Program-made: the position numbers and the translations under genes | Shown: positions 1 through 9,473 of the stretch, in pieces | How positions within the stretch are numbered: position 1 is the first letter of the stretch | Layout: the number at the start of each line of letters is the position of its first letter | Assembly (NCBI RefSeq): GCF_000003605.2 | Contig: NW_003135334.1 | Span: forward strand, 787,849-815,300 | Length of the DNA stretch: 27,452 nucleotides | Origin: Saccoglossus kowalevskii | Lineage: Eukaryota > Hemichordata > Enteropneusta > Harrimaniidae | Direction: 5' to 3' | The notes under the pieces: model-generated | What the model was told of the DNA's origin: nothing | The model's database searches: none | Seen by the model: only the letters and a program-made list of their open reading frames with translations

Positions 1-232
1 GCAATGAGAACGCCTCCCGCCCTACAAATTGTTACTTGACGCGATATTGGCAATTGGCAACATTGTATGTTTTTGCGCTCGTTTTGAGCAGTTGCTTTCC
101 AGTTGTTTACGAGTTAACATCTGTATTACGTTGTTGTTGAAGAATAAACGAGATTGAGTTCCAGTTACATGACGTGTCCGTTTCAGTGTTCACTTCCGTG
201 ACTGAGAAGACCCGAACCTCACCCTTCCCCCA
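1..232 (+). mobile_element. possible LTR (R/U5-like) fragment
   Basis: This stretch is richer in GC than the DNA that follows. It has an AATAAA signal at about 142-147, followed by a segment (CGAGATTGAGTTCC, then ACATGACGTG and GACTGAGAAGACC) whose layout resembles the R-U5 end of an invertebrate Ty3/gypsy-type LTR. It stops being distinctive near the CCTCACCCTTCCCCCACA at about 216-234. I see no second LTR, no target-site duplication, and no gag or pol reading frame in the window, so it would be a solo or truncated LTR cut by the window edge. It lies upstream of the MRPS18C exons, probably in an intron. It could also be ordinary unique sequence. Confidence 0.3.
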
Positions 233-742
233 CAAATTTGGCCAAAAATCAAATCTGAATGTTGCAGCGTTTGTGAATTATAATGAATGATCTAAACTTA
301 ATGTATAATGCCATTTATTGACTAAACTATTATTTGTCTCTGCCACAATAAATCCCACAATGCATTGCTCTTCAAATTAAGCTTCAGGAGCATGCTAATC
401 ATAAATAACCCAGGAAGTACATACGTTTGATGACACCCTAAGATGATGAAAATTCAATCACAACCAAATCTACGGAACTTCTTGGCGATGTTTAGCAGTA
501 CACATATTACTTAACATGTCAAAAAAAGGCTACAAGCACAATTTTGTTGACACTACAAGTTTAACCTTTGAACCCCATATTTTCACCTACCAAAATCAAC
601 CTTTTGTACAGTTTGAAAACGTGTATTTTTCAATAACTTAGTTGTTAACTTCGAACTAATAGACATAATTTCTCAAAGGTGTTCTGATGGTCAAATATTA
701 TAATGTAGGTCTGGGCCGATTTTATTTGTCAAATTATCTAAT
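233..742. other. non-coding, probable intron of MRPS18C gene
   Basis: AT-rich sequence without a supported exon. I looked here for the upstream MRPS18C exon, which should carry a Cys-x-x-Cys type motif and end in phase 0, and did not find it. That exon is therefore probably left of the window. Confidence 0.5.
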
Positions 743-954
743 TACTGTGGAATACTTTATTTTCGCTGGAATTAATTTTCGCTGAAAAGGCTTTTTGGGC
801 GTTTCGTATGGAATTTATTTTCACTGATTTTTGATGAGTTTAATGTGAAATATAGGAAAAAAAGTATATTCGCTAGATTTTATTTTCACAGAATCATCTT
901 TTCAGCGAAAATAGCAAAAATAAATTCCAAGCGAAAATAAAGTATTCTACAGTA
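743..954. mobile_element. palindromic MITE with ~55-bp terminal inverted repeats
   Basis: The left end starts TACTGTGGAATACTTTATTT and continues TCGCTGGAATT then TTTTCGCTGAAAAG. The right end is its near-perfect reverse complement (CTTTTCAGCGAAAA, then AAATTCCAAGCGAAAATAAA, then GTATTCTACAGTA). The centre of roughly 100 bp is AT-rich, with more TTTTCACTGATTT-like words. The element is about 212 bp, has no ORF and is flanked by TA, as expected for a non-autonomous DNA element with TA target duplication (Tc1/mariner-like). The superfamily is inferred from the ends only. It sits in the presumed intron upstream of the first visible MRPS18C exon. Confidence 0.75.
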
Positions 955-1080
955 TTAAAATATGTATTATGAAGATTACAGTAAAAGTCAGAAATATATA
1001 CCTTAGTTTATAAACATATTTATAAAAAGTTGTAAATATTGGTACATGTATACAAGTAGTGATACAAGTTTCTCTTGCAG

Positions 1081-1207
1081 AATGTTCAGCTCTTATCCCA
1101 GTTTGTATCCCCACACACTGGTAATGTGTTTTCCCAAGAAGTCACAGGTCTTTGCACCAATAGATATAAAGAAGTATCAAACAATATAAAAAGAGCAAGA
1201 AAAATGG
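1081..1207 (+). CDS. MRPS18C: mitochondrial ribosomal protein bS18m (MRPS18C), penultimate exon
   Basis: The exon is bounded by a good acceptor (TTTCTCTTGCAG) and donor (ATGG|GTAAGC). It translates from its first base as NVQLLSQFVSPHTGNVFSQE, then VTGLCTNRYKEVSNNIKRA and RKMG, joining in phase 1 to the next exon. The NVQLLSQF-SP-TG block, the TGLC segment and the IKRAR-MGFMPV block are the signature of bS18m of the MRPS18C branch, which sits on the platform of the small mitoribosomal subunit. The protein acts in the mitochondrial matrix, with mitochondrial import from the nuclear gene being family knowledge. The N-terminal exons (targeting peptide and CPLC-type cysteines) are not in the window. 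The middle is diverged from vertebrates (NVFSQEV in place of IYGRHI). Confidence 0.93.
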
Positions 1208-1325
1208 GTAAGCAGGGACTGTCCGAGTGAAATTGTTGCAGATAATAATATTAGTTGTTCTTACGATAGTCTGTTTCAAATGACTGGGTGGTGGTGGGAA
1301 TACTAAGTGGACTCAGAGATTATAA

Positions 1326-1556
1326 GTATCTTATAGTCCCCATTTCAGATGGTGGGTGACTGGGATATGAAGTTCTTATAGTCTCTATTTCAGATGGTGG
1401 GATGACTGGGGTATGAAGTTCTTATAGTCCCCATTTCAGATGGTGGGATGACTGGGGTATGAAGTTCTTATAGTCCCTATTTCAGATGGTGGGATGACTG
1501 GGGTATGAAGTTCTTATAGTCTCTATTTCAGATTGTGGGATAACTAGGGTATGAGA
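1326..1556 (+). repeat. 46-bp minisatellite, about 5 copies, inside MRPS18C intron
   Basis: The motif CTTATAGTCCCCATTTCAGA, then TGGTGGGATGACTGGGGTAT, then GAAGTT recurs, with CTTATAG at 1330, 1375, 1421, 1467 and 1513. Spacing is 45 for the first unit and 46 after that. Copies differ by a few bases (TCCCC/TCTCT, GGGTGAC/GGGATGAC). The last copy is worn (GATTGTGGGATAACTAGGG). Each unit contains TATTTCAG or CATTTCAG, which resembles a splice acceptor, so the array offers repeated weak decoy acceptors within the intron. Confidence 0.9.
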
Positions 1557-1747
1557 TTTTAGCAAGGAACATTTGTTGGTATTGATGGAAAGGTTTCTGG
1601 CAAAAGTAGCAATTAAGTCTTTACAAATATGCAAGGACAGGAACCATGATCCTAATTTTATGTCACTCACACACTCCCCTTTGTCTGACGATTTCCATTG
1701 GTAATATTGTATGTCAATTTTTATTTTTGTCATTTTTTCTATTGCAG

Positions 1748-1827
1748 GATTTATGCCGGTTATTTACAAGGAGTCAGTTTACTTGAATGATCCAAAAATT
1801 ATAGATGAGAGAAATATGAATCGATGA
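1748..1827 (+). CDS. MRPS18C: mitochondrial ribosomal protein bS18m (MRPS18C), last exon
   Basis: The acceptor is TTTTTTCTATTGCAG. The split glycine codon (G|GA) links to the previous exon, and the exon reads FMPVIYKESVYLNDPKIIDE then RNMNR, with TGA at 1825-1827. FMPV-YK, then YL-DPK, matches the conserved C-terminus of MRPS18C proteins, and the total length after the NVQLL start (about 69 residues) also fits the family. A polyadenylation signal follows 46 bp after the stop. The intron between the two exons is 540 bp and carries a minisatellite. Confidence 0.93.
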
Positions 1828-1872
1828 ATACCAAAAAATTTTTAAATACATGGTTTCAGTTAATATTGAAAT

Positions 1873-1878
1873 AATAAA
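1873..1878 (+). terminator. polyadenylation signal of MRPS18C
   Basis: AATAAA occurs 46 bp after the TGA stop, within AT-rich sequence and followed by T-rich DNA. This is the expected place for the 3' end of the short MRPS18C 3' UTR. The cleavage site itself cannot be seen. Confidence 0.55.
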
Positions 1879-1984
1879 GGATGTTTCCTTAACCATATGA
1901 CAATACATGTACATAAATGTTGTGTCTTACCCAAGAACAAAACCATGTTCATAGCAGTTACACATAAACCACTCTGCTTACTAT

Positions 1985-2170
1985 AAGTGATTGTCTCTGT
2001 CTGTCAAACATTCATTCTTTTTGAAAACTGCTAGCTAGCCCATTTGCTTTGATACTTGATATTTATGTACCTTGGTTGGATCAGATTTATTTGATATTTC
2101 CTATTCTCTTGTTTTGACTCCTGTGTGCGAAGCACCCAATATCTGTGTGTACATGTGTATATATATATAT
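1985..2170 (+). repeat. fragment of the dispersed repeat family, ending in (AT)6
   Basis: The segment holds GTGATTGTCTCTGTCTGTCA, a TTGAAAACTGCTAGCTAGCC stretch, TTGCTTTGATACTTGATATT and a GGATCAGATTTATTTGATAT stretch. All of these recur in degenerate form in the larger copy at 3362-3980, so this is a diverged piece of the same family in the same orientation. It ends in GCGAAGCACCC and an (AT)6 run at 2159-2170. Confidence 0.55.
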
Positions 2171-2255
2171 GCACAGACCTGGTTTGTTTTCAGGTAAAAT
2201 GTGTTGATAACCATGACCATAGCACAATATTGAATGACCACGTATTAATATGCTC

Positions 2256-2680
2256 AAAATCGAAAATTTTTAATTTAAAGTTGAAAACTACCAATTTATG
2301 ACCGAATAATTCCATTTTTAGTTTAAAATTGTCATTTTAAAATCGAAAATTTTCAATTTAAAGTTGAAAACTACCAATTTATGACTGAATAATTCCATTT
2401 TTAGTTAAAAATTATCATTTTAAAATCGAAAATTTTCAATTTAAAGTTGAAAACTACCAATTTATGACCGAATAATTCCATTTTTAGTTAAAAATTGTCA
2501 TTTTAAAATTGAAAATTTTCAATTTAAAGTTGAAAACTACCTATTTATGACCGAATAATTCCATTTTTAGTTAAAAATTGTCATTTTAAAAAAGAAAAAA
2601 CTTTCAATTTAAAGTTGAAAACTACCAATTTATGACCGAATAATTCCATTTTTAGTTAAAAATTTTCATTTTAATTTCCT
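2256..2680. repeat. 83-bp AT-rich tandem array, about 5 copies
   Basis: The word AATCGAAAATTTTCAATTTA recurs with starts at 2258, 2341, 2424 and 2507 (the last as AATTG), an exact 83-bp step, and again in a worn form near 2590. Each unit also carries AAGTTGAAAACTACCAATTT, TATGACCGAATAATTCCATT and TTTAGTTAAAAATTGTCATT. The unit is rich in self-complementary words (GAAAATTTTC, AATTTAAAGTTGAAAACT). It lies in the intergenic space after MRPS18C and has no coding role. Confidence 0.92.
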
Positions 2681-3361
2681 AATCTTTTGACATGTGTATT
2701 TTTCTTGAGTGTGTCCTTAGCATCGATGATATTTCCCAAACTTTTGACGCGTGTATTTCGAAGTGAATTTTGGAGGTGGATTATCCTTTTCTGCCTAGCA
2801 ACTGTGAACCAGCTCAAAAACTATTTTCCTGAGCGACTGACCAATAGAGCCTGTACTTGGAACATCCAGCAATTTTCCTGCGTATCCCTAGCAACCAGAC
2901 CCCTTTACTTTAGTGTAGAGCGATACACATGCTAGCTGACTTGCCAGGATGCTTTTATATAGCATGTAACTTGGTGGTTGTCATTTATCATGACTGTGTC
3001 TAAAATTTTCTGCTTTGTAAGTTAATTTCATGATAATACCTGCTCTTGCAGACCGAGTGATGTGGTATTAGCTACATATTATAGATTAGATGCAAGTTTG
3101 TAGATTTCATTCAAATTGGTTGCTATGAAACTAATTATTTAAATATTGGCATTGTTCATTTTTATTTTGGAAGATTTATTAACAAAATTAGTAATTTCTT
3201 CTCTATTTAAATCCCTTTTGTTTCCAAGATCTGCACAAGAGGAGTCTCTTTTTGTGGTGAAATGCATGGATACCCAAGAAAATATTGTCTACAACTTAAT
3301 GTAATGCATAATTTAATGTTGTAGATTGTTATTGTTTTCACATCATACTTTCAGACTACAT
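2681..3361. other. intergenic, no supported gene
   Basis: An 82-codon ORF at 2687-2935 has no recognisable family or splice context. The part at 2780-2925 is less AT-rich and contains a CCAAT word (GACCAATAGAG) and two CCTAGCAAC words, but no gene starting from it could be found. The CTCTTGCAG at about 3050 is acceptor-like but is followed at once by stops. Confidence 0.5.
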
Positions 3362-3980
3362 CATTCAACTTTGTCGAGCAGAGCTTATCATATGGGAGAT
3401 TGTCCGTCACTGTCATCAACTTTTCACCTCTGCTGTCATCGTAGTTGACAGGGCGGAACTGTTCATACAGGTGATTGTTCGTCCGTCAACAATTTCATTT
3501 CCGACTTCTTGAAAACTCCCAGCTCAATTGCTTTGATATGTTGCTGTTGGGTGAACCTCTTATCAGATTTGTTCATTTAATCTCTATTTTTGTTAAAAAA
3601 AAATTATATTTTCAAATTCTTGTACACTACCAAATATTTGTGTGACCAATTTGTGGGTGTGCATTGCATGACTTGGCTACTACAATGTTCTTGTAGGGCA
3701 GTAAAGCTATTTCTTGAAAACTACAAGCCAGATTGCTTTGATACTTGATATATATGTATGGGTAGACCTCACTTAAATTTGTTTAATTTCATGATAATAT
3801 CTTTAATTCTCTAATTTTGATAAAAACGGCAAGTCTGATTGCTTTGATATTATACATGTAGATACTACAGGTGGACCTCTAATTTTTCTTGATTTTGTGA
3901 TATGTTCAATTACCGGTATTTAATTGAAATGTGCATTGCTAACAGCAGATCTATCTCGCGGCTGAGATGCTGCTCGTTTG
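3362..3980 (+). repeat. dispersed repeat, copy A, with internal sub-repeats
   Basis: The copy begins near TTCAACTTTGTCGAGCAGAG and CTTATCATATGGGAGATTGT and ends near GCATTGCTAACAGCAGATCT and CGCGGCTGAGATG. Within it, a block containing ATTGCTTTGATA, a GGTGAACCTC or GGTAGACCTC word and TTTGTTCATTTAAT recurs at about 3525, 3735 and 3840, so the element is built of degenerate units of roughly 100-200 bp. Copy B at 9044-9325 matches it on the opposite strand. No ORF survives, and the class is unknown. Confidence 0.75.
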
Positions 3981-4177
3981 TTTTTTCTCATTAATTTTAG
4001 TATGTCTGTGGAGGCTCTTAGAAGGTATGGCATCCCACTGTAAAAACTTAATGATTAATGGTCTAATTTTATATGCTTGAAGTATGGTGGTTGTCGTGAC
4101 TGTTCCATACTACAGATAGCAACGTATTTACATATGGGTAAACGTCTTCTCACCAGACACAAAACATTTGTTTATAT

Positions 4178-4215
4178 CCCCCCCCCCCCCATGTTTTTTT
4201 TTTTTTTTTTTTTTT
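4178..4215 (+). repeat. homopolymer pair C13 and T22
   Basis: Thirteen Cs (4178-4190), then ATG, then 22 Ts (4194-4215). This is a low-complexity tract prone to sequencing and assembly length errors. No gene is attached to it. Confidence 0.9.
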
Positions 4216-5105
4216 AACTTTCGCAAAAATATGACAATTTACAAATGCAGAACGTAGATTTGAGGACACTCGTCTTGTACTATCTAAACTGATGGAACAT
4301 TATTGCTCCATATGTTTATTTCCTGGTGAGAACACTATTCATACAAAATTTGAACGCAGATGGCTTGTGACAACCACTGCCCGTTAATAAATAAATCCTA
4401 ATGCAAGGTATAAAAGTAAAGAGTGCTTTGCAGGTTTATTATTCACACGGAATACAAGTATAGCTCCAGTCACTTCTTTCATTAAAGAGAACAAAAGGAA
4501 TACACAACATGGTGAATATATCAATATAAAGTTTGCATTACAAAAAAAAAAAATACTGATACACGAAGAAAATTTACAAATCATATAAGTGTACAAATTA
4601 TTTTAAAATTAATCTTTTTTTTTAAAAAAAGAAAAACGTTACATCACATGGAGGTTTGAATTTCTTTTTAGATGTGCGTAAATTGCCAACCTAATACAAG
4701 GCAAAGATCTTTGAGATTGAAAGTAACTCTAAGTGAGAAATATGACGAGGAGCAAGTTGGCGCAATTTTTCGACTGTCTGGGTCCTATTCTTGCTATGTA
4801 GGTCATTGTTAGGTAATTTGTTTTTGTAAAACCAGTCAGTAGGATTGTCAAATAAGGAAATAATTGAAAATAACCATCAAATAAACTGCAAGATATCCGC
4901 CATAAAATGAAACTGTATTGGTGTGTTGTATGTTTCCTCCAACCTTTCTACCAATTTTAGAGGGTTTACTACTCTGTAGAAAGAATTGCATCGTTATTGA
5001 CGTGCATGGCTACCAACACACTTGCAGCATTCAAATTGAAACATCCCTGTTAGAAACAGTCATGCAATTAGCAGTTTTACTGCTGGTCTTGCAGCAATTA
5101 TAATA

Positions 5106-5140
5106 TGACATGTGACCATCATGTGACAGTCACATGACCG
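5106..5140. promoter_or_regulatory. cluster of CATGTGAC / GTCACATG E-boxes
   Basis: Three E-boxes lie within 35 bp: ACATGTGACC, CATGTGACA and GTCACATGACC. The last two form a perfect inverted repeat, TCATGTGAC-A-GTCACATGA (5119-5137). GTCACATGAC-type words are bound by bHLH-zip factors of the MiT/TFE and USF groups. There is no promoter or gene start in view to connect them to, so function is a guess. Confidence 0.25.
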
Positions 5141-7070
5141 TAAATCTCATCTCTGATCACCAATGTATTAAACAGCTGACTGACAAGCTATGTCACCAAA
5201 GGTTGTCAACAGAAGGCATTATTTTTTACCTGTGAATCACTAGTAATATATACAACCAAATTTAGGTTGCAGTCTTTAATTTCTGCTAGCTGCGTAAGAT
5301 ATGTAGATTGTGCAAAGCACTACAGTAAGAACGAGAGAGATAAATGAAACATTTGATATAAAGGAAAGAATTTGTTACAATAAAATTGACATATTTCTTA
5401 CTGTGGATACAACCAGGTCATGTGTTTACACAATGAATATTGCGGCTGAGTGGTATTCAACTAATAACAGTGAATTCTCTACTACAATATCTTTTTCTAA
5501 ATAAAAAATAAAGTTACAACTTTACTTTAGTTTTCCTGAAAACTCCATCCATAGCAGATGAACTCAAGACCAGGTAAACATTCAGTTTATTTACTTGCTC
5601 CCATGTTCAGACAGAGAGAGCCCTTACAGTAAATTAATTTCTGCGTCTTAGTGTATGCCTACAATATTTGCTTACATTGTACTTGTTATAATAGTACACA
5701 GAGACAACGACTTAACAAATATTAGGTTGATTGACTGGTAATACTTTCTTAACTTTACAGGTAAAAAGGCGTACGTGTACTGAAATAACAAGAAAAACAT
5801 TAACATGAACTTTTTTTTTTTGTCATATAATTTAATTAATAAGCTCATTAAAATCTATTTTTATAGAAAGTCGAGATATGTTCTCTAAACCATCAACATG
5901 ACCGACAACTGCCTCAGTACTTTGTATTAGCAATTGCACACGGGCGCACAAAACAAGAAAAATTTATACACAATTCAACATCATGCAAACTATAACTAAA
6001 CATCCAAGGAAGCCTTCCCTGTTTCCAAATGGTTGTTTAAACTAATGAAACCTGAAAAAACTTGTGAATTTCAGTATGATAACAATAACAATATAAAAAG
6101 CACCATTCTAAACTTTGTGTGCACCAATAAAGAAATGGTGGGCTTTGCTAATATATTCTGTTTTTTTGTTTTTTTTAATTACACTTCAATGTGAAAATCA
6201 AATTTCAATTTCAACACAGAACTGTCAAATGTGCCAGATATAATTTTATTTTTCATGGCCAAAAATCTCATTTTAGGTCGATAGAAGCAGGGACATGATT
6301 AAATTCATCTCTGTAACCTGCTTCAGTTTCCGCAAGACAGATTTAGGTGAAAATGTCGTCCCTGGCAAATTATCGATTTTAACAGCTTACAGTGTATCTA
6401 CAATGTGCAAAGTGTCTTTCATTCACATTTTTTTTTTTAACTATAAATGCATTAATTATTCACTGGGTTTGAATCTCTCTCATAAGAAAAATCTGCTAAA
6501 TTAAATCCAGACTCTAACAATTTAAAATTACAACTCATTGTTTCATCGGCAAATCCAAAACCCAGTGAATATGATCGAAATAGTGAATTTAAATCACAGT
6601 TCAATATGTGCATAATCATCTATGACTCCTAAGCGACCTCCTGATCAGTCGTTTGATGACAACATTTTATGGTAAAACACTCAGGTCTAATTTCTTATTG
6701 ATTGGATACATGCACATACAGGATTCTTAAATACAAATACCCTCACTGAGGTAAACTGGCTGCAAACTGAATGTCATTGAACTTGTTCAAAAAAGTAATA
6801 TATCATTTTAAAAGAACTTACATTTTGGTTGGGAAGGGGTAGGGATGTCAAGAAATTTTCCCAGTTCCTTGCATACTTCATACAATAAAGAAAGAAAGCA
6901 AAGCAAGATATCATCATCATAATAATATGCAAATTATGTTCCTGTGAAATGATGTCATTGATTATAAGACAACCAGCAATACACTAAGAGACCTTGATTG
7001 CATTCCAAAGTTGCATTCCCAGTTTGTATCATAGAGAGAACAGCTCCCACCATGAAAAATGATAAAATCA

Positions 7071-7084
7071 GTTGCTATGGTAAC
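7071..7084. promoter_or_regulatory. X-box-like palindrome GTTGCTATGGTAAC
   Basis: The word matches the RFX X-box consensus (GTNRCC, 0-3 bases, RGYAAC) except for T in place of C at the sixth base. Both half-sites are present around a two-base spacer. It lies far from any visible gene start, in what may be a 3' UTR. A chance match is possible. Confidence 0.2.
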
Positions 7085-8221
7085 AAATCTTGAAATATTG
7101 GAGTACTCAGCTAGCCAGCACTGATGGCCATGGTGTCTAATCACTAAATCTAATATAATTCTTAACGATGCAATCACTCAAAGCCACTTTTTTTGTAAGA
7201 GAAATTTGATTGAGGATTATATTAGATAAGATTTCACTTAAACCGTACAGAATCCCAAAACCCTTATAATGCTTAAAGAGGTCAGCGGAAAGTTTTCTAC
7301 AGTATGAATGCAACTTTAAATACAAATATATAATTTACATATTACAAAGCCGCCTTTGCTTTGAAACAGAAATCAACCCCTCCCCCTCCCCGTCAATTCT
7401 ATTGCTCTATTTAACTGATCTAAATAAACTCTGCCACACTCATACTCACACACTTGTATACTCAACTCTTGCACGACTCTCTAACTAGAGATATAAGAAC
7501 TATTGTTAAGTTTCCCAAGGAAACATGTAAATATTTTTTCTGGTTAAGTTCTGGTAATACAATGGAATGCCTCTTAAATTTAATCACATTTTTTTTTTTT
7601 TTTAATTTAACTGTAATTATTTAATTAGTTCATTAGTTTGATATTAACATCCTACAAACGGACCTGAAACCAAAAACTGTACAACTTTCTAAAAATTCCT
7701 TCGTATACAAACATCTTCATTTCTGTAAAATCACGACTTTGAAATTTTTAACCAATTTTGTTGAGGCACTCAGATATGGATTTCACCAGGCTCTCATTGA
7801 ACATTTTAAACTTCTCTCAGGTTTTGACTTTTTCCAAGCATTTGCAGAAGTAAATACAAGAAATGTGAATCCATGCCGCAGTACGCTGATATGTTAAACA
7901 TGTTCACTACGCTTCCGCCAAAATATTGGACCTATTTGTAATTCATCAGTCAGGTTGAATGGTATTTTGATGGAAGGCAGTATTTATACATTCAAAGAAG
8001 TCTATCTTCTTGGACTGTCCCAGTTCCTGAAGACTAATTATCGTAAATATACGTAGATGGGAAAAATAATGATTTTCTGTACTTCAAAATCTCAAAGTTG
8101 TGATAGAAACTGACAAACTTTGATCCAACATTTAAAAAACAAAAGAAACAATGCAACAATACTAGACAAGGAATGTATGATGGGTAGTTTTTTTTTCCAA
8201 CTGGTATGAAGCAAGCACAGA

Positions 8222-8521
8222 TTAATGGCGTTCAATCGATTCTAGGTCAAGATCTTCACTATCAAGATGAAAGATTTCTTCTTCATCATCTTCCTCATTG
8301 TAGTAACCCTCACACTGTTCATCATCTTCAAGTTTTCTATCACTTTCCTTGGTATTCTTGTTGTCTGTTTCGTTCAGTTGCTTAGTTGGACTTGACGTCG
8401 GTGTGATCATCACACTAGAGGATAGGTTACTATCGCACGGCGATGACGCAATCGGCATCAATCCTAGAAACTTGTCTGGTTCTTTGAAAAGTGTTGGCCA
8501 ACCACGTGGTGCTCCGACATT
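8222..8521 (-). CDS. unidentified protein with acidic C-terminus, last coding exon
   Basis: On the minus strand the exon follows a good acceptor (CATCTTTTCTTGTATAG) and opens in phase 0, reading NVGAPRGWPTLFKEPDKF, then LGLMPIASSPCDSNLSSS, then VMITPTSSPTKQLNET. It ends in a strongly acidic tail (EDDEQCEGYYNEEDDEEE, then IFHLDSEDLDLESIERH) and TAA at 8222-8224: 99 residues plus stop. The basic/aromatic GAPRGWPTLF block looks like a conserved motif. The middle is rich in Ser and Thr with an SPTK (CDK-type) site. No membrane segment or enzyme motif is seen in this exon. I do not recognise the family. Clean splice signals and phase agreement with the 14121-14171 exon make it a real coding exon. 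A + frame at 8349-8606 is its antisense shadow. Confidence 0.8.
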   Translation of the reverse strand, partial: NVGAPRGWPTLFKEPDKFLGLMPIASSPCDSNLSSSVMITPTSSPTKQLNETDNKNTKESDRKLEDDEQCEGYYNEEDDEEEIFHLDSEDLDLESIERH

Positions 8522-9043
8522 CTATACAAGAAAAGATGAAACAGAATTGCAAATTACATTGACTGTAGAGTCTAATATTGTTATTACATTATTACAGGAA
8601 ATGTAATCACAAAAAGTGAAAAAACTTTCAGTTGTATACTTGTGTGCTTGCCCATACTTTACCAAACAAAATCACAATTATTAACCTTTTTACCATCAGA
8701 CTTTCCCGCCCAAATTTGTCTGCAATATTTTTCTTATATTCTTCGATATTTGTGGAAATGAACCCTAATTTTGGAGCCAACAAACAAAATTTGAGTCAAT
8801 TTTCAGTTTTTACTCAAAAAATTTAGCTATTTTTTGTCCCAAACTTCTGAAGGAAAGTGCAGACTATAAACTGGGAACTAGTTAAAATTAAGATAATGGG
8901 TTATTTGAGGACTACATATAAGGAATACATGTATGAAGTTTGGTGAAAAAATTTGCTGGTACAGCCTAGCTAAAATCACCTTCAGTAGCCTTGGTGATAT
9001 ATATCAAAATAATTTATGCAAGAAATAAAAACAAGCAGTGTCT
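8522..9043 (-). other. intron of the unidentified gene, proximal part
   Basis: AT-rich intron sequence upstream of the last coding exon, without further exon signals. A 64-codon + frame at 8632-8826 has no support. Confidence 0.5.
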
Positions 9044-9325
9044 GTCTCGGCTGAGATAGCTCCGCTGTTAGCAATGCTCATTTTAATTAAAGAACAGAAG
9101 ATATCATTAGATAATGAACAATATGTATAGTATCAAAGCAATCAGACTTGCTGTTTTCAACAAAAATTTGAAAATATCACCTTTTACCAAAAAAGACAAA
9201 AATATTCATTAAAATTAGAGAATTAAAGATATCATCGCGAAATGAACAACTGAAATGAACGGAAGACGACAGACAATCACTCATATGATAAGCTCAGCTC
9301 GACAAAGTTGACAGTGGAGCTAAAA
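9044..9325 (-). repeat. dispersed repeat, copy B (inverted relative to copy A)
   Basis: Read on the minus strand, this shows CAACTTTGTCGAGCTGAGCT, then TATCATATGAGTGATTGTCT, GCAAGTCTGATTGCTTTGAT, and finally GCATTGCTAACAGCGGAGCT and ATCTCAGCCGAGA. These match copy A at 3362-3980 in the same order. Copy B is shorter because some internal units are missing. It lies within the large intron between the last two coding exons. Copies A and B face each other about 5 kb apart. Confidence 0.75.
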
Positions 9326-9432
9326 AAACATACTTTGAATGTCACAAACTGAAAAGTGGATTAACCACTGAACTATAAATAGTCAGCTTGATGTTGTGTA
9401 ACGAACTGATTTTAAGCAAGGTAATTCAGGAA

Positions 9433-9473
9433 GGGGGGCTACGTATAGGGGGGGGGGTGCATGGGGAGGGGGG
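9433..9473 (+). repeat. G-run cluster, possible G-quadruplex
   Basis: Four G-runs of 6, 10, 4 and 6 bases (9433-9438, 9448-9457, 9463-9466, 9468-9473) are separated by short loops. The composition stands out sharply in AT-rich DNA. On the transcribed minus-strand RNA this would be C-rich, so any quadruplex would be in the DNA + strand. Confidence 0.6.

Larger units (their letters stand above)
4216..8221 (-). other. non-coding; may include the 3' UTR of the minus-strand gene
   Basis: About 4 kb directly 3' of the minus-strand stop codon with no supportable ORF. Short frames at 4384-4596, 4918-5103, 5310-5504, 6295-6504, 6962-7177 and 7137-7325 look like chance. Read on the minus strand, AATAAA-like signals are frequent, for example AATAATAAACC at about 4434-4444, so a long 3' UTR ending anywhere here is possible but unproven. 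T-runs occur at about 5810, 6430 and 7592. Two short motif clusters, at 5106-5140 and 7071-7084, are listed separately. Confidence 0.4.

Noticed and set aside
2687-2935. 82-codon plus-strand ORF, possible membrane protein
   Set aside because: Hydrophobic start appears to be T-rich translation. No homologous pattern, no splice sites, and it begins at the edge of the 83-bp array.
3040-3090. Acceptor-like CTCTTGCAG as the start of another plus-strand exon
   Set aside because: The sequence after it meets a stop within seven codons in the frame checked and has no donor in range.
8349-8606. 85-codon plus-strand ORF
   Set aside because: Antisense to the well-supported last exon of the minus-strand gene.
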